The position numbers and the translations under genes were made by a program. The notes below the pieces were generated by a model. That model saw nothing but the letters and a program-made list of their open reading frames with translations. It had not been told where the DNA came from and made no database searches. Positions 63,583 through 64,000 of a DNA stretch of 64,000 bases are shown one piece after another; position 1 is the first letter of the stretch; each line of letters starts with the position of its first letter. Source of the DNA: Flammeovirgaceae bacterium (GTDB taxonomy: Bacteria; Bacteroidota; Bacteroidia; Cytophagales; Cyclobacteriaceae); NCBI GenBank assembly GCA_021298355.1, contig JAJTEH010000010.1:23488-87487 (forward strand), given 5' to 3'.

Positions 63583-64000
63583 ATGAAAAATAGATTAACT
63601 GAATTATTTGAGAAGAAGAAGAAGGATGTATTGGCTGTCTATTATACAGCGGGTTATCCTTCTTTGCATGACACAGAAATTATAGGTAAAACGTTGATAG
63701 AAGCCGGAACAGATATTATAGAAATTGGTATTCCATTTTCCGATCCAATTGCAGATGGACCGATAATTCAGGCCAGTAACAAAGTGGCACTTGATAATGG
63801 TATGCAAGTTTCGTTGCTATTAGAACAAGTAAAAGTATTGCGTTCTCAGGTTTCGGCTCCGATAGTTTTAATGGGTTATCTCAACCCGGTTTATCAATAT
63901 GGCATCCATAAATTTTTAAATGATGCTAAAGCTGCAGGGGTAGATGGTTTGATTTTGCCAGATCTTCCCGCCAAAGAATTTGAAGATAATTTTAAAGCTA
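63583..64000 (+). CDS. trpA: Tryptophan synthase alpha chain (3' part outside window)
   Basis: The first 139 codons are present, from ATG 63583 ('MKNRLTELFEKKKKDVLAVYYTAGYPS'). It cleaves indole-3-glycerol phosphate to indole, which passes to TrpB. Catalytic Glu lies in 'DIIEIGIPFSDPIADGPIIQ' and Asp in 'GVDGLILPDLP'. The frame is open to the window end. It is the last known gene of the trp order E-G-D-C-F-B-A. Confidence 0.95.
   Translation, partial: MKNRLTELFEKKKKDVLAVYYTAGYPSLHDTEIIGKTLIEAGTDIIEIGIPFSDPIADGPIIQASNKVALDNGMQVSLLLEQVKVLRSQVSAPIVLMGYLNPVYQYGIHKFLNDAKAAGVDGLILPDLPAKEFEDNFKA

Noticed and set aside
1..64000. CRISPR arrays, tRNA genes, phage genes
   Set aside because: No regular repeat-spacer arrays, no cloverleaf or T-loop consensus in the intergenic gaps, and no phage structural or integrase genes were seen.

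Overview
The window reads as chromosome from a low-to-mid GC member of the Bacteroidota, most likely of Cytophagales type. The evidence is a SusC-like TonB-dependent receptor, the gliding gene gldC, a secreted giant with a type IX secretion (T9SS) type A C-terminal domain, a gliding-motility-type (CHU_C, type B) C-terminal domain protein next to a PorP/SprF protein, many small Bacteroidota-only proteins, the small ribosomal protein THX, and promoters that fit the Bacteroidota sigma-70 pattern (TTTG, about 19-21 nt, TANNTTTG). Species cannot be named from this window alone.

Layout. 1-8200: TonB receptor (cut by the window edge), gldC, a free-standing structured RNA that folds like 6S RNA and ends at the start codon of a sirtuin gene, sirtuin-coaX, a TlpA-type thioredoxin, an unknown exported protein, and a fused SpmA/SpmB-like membrane protein. 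8341-17733: one giant surface-protein gene split by a 447-bp insertion (9637-10083) that has the anatomy of an integron gene cassette. 17736-28373: rsmE, acyl-CoA-binding protein, citrate synthase, prohibitin-like protein, SDR, PEP carboxykinase, two peptide transporters (POT and OPT types) and a FabH-like enzyme. 28490-37016: an ABC exporter whose permease is fused to an M1 peptidase, a CBS protein, a second M1 peptidase and a predicted outer-membrane barrel. 37038-41300: ECF sigma factor, putative anti-sigma and Spy-like protein, SerC-like aminotransferase, FtsE-like ATPase, transaldolase and the SRP RNA. 41337-47442: a T9SS cargo/PorP-SprF operon and unknown exported proteins. 47450-57573: GNAT, class III nucleotide cyclase, YdeI-like protein, an HD-plus-PycTM (Pycsar effector-type) protein, a phosphoesterase/outer-membrane barrel fusion and an M13 peptidase. 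57588-64000: THX followed at once by a Trp-rich leader peptide, an attenuator and trpEGDCFBA (trpA runs off the end).

How parts work together. The trp genes encode the whole chorismate-to-tryptophan branch under ribosome-mediated attenuation; the leader peptide has three adjacent Trp codons, and both an antiterminator and a terminator can be drawn. The window holds several export-related items (receptor, T9SS cargo, PorP/SprF, exported peptidases) plus two peptide importers, a set that suits an organism living on polymers and peptides. The strongest unexpected item is the cassette insertion: removing exactly 447 bp restores one open frame, and joining the cassette ends recreates a perfect 9-bp inverted core pair, as expected for an attC site inserted at a secondary G|AT target. 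Many genes end in strong bidirectional hairpins, and two start codons lie directly after terminator T-runs.
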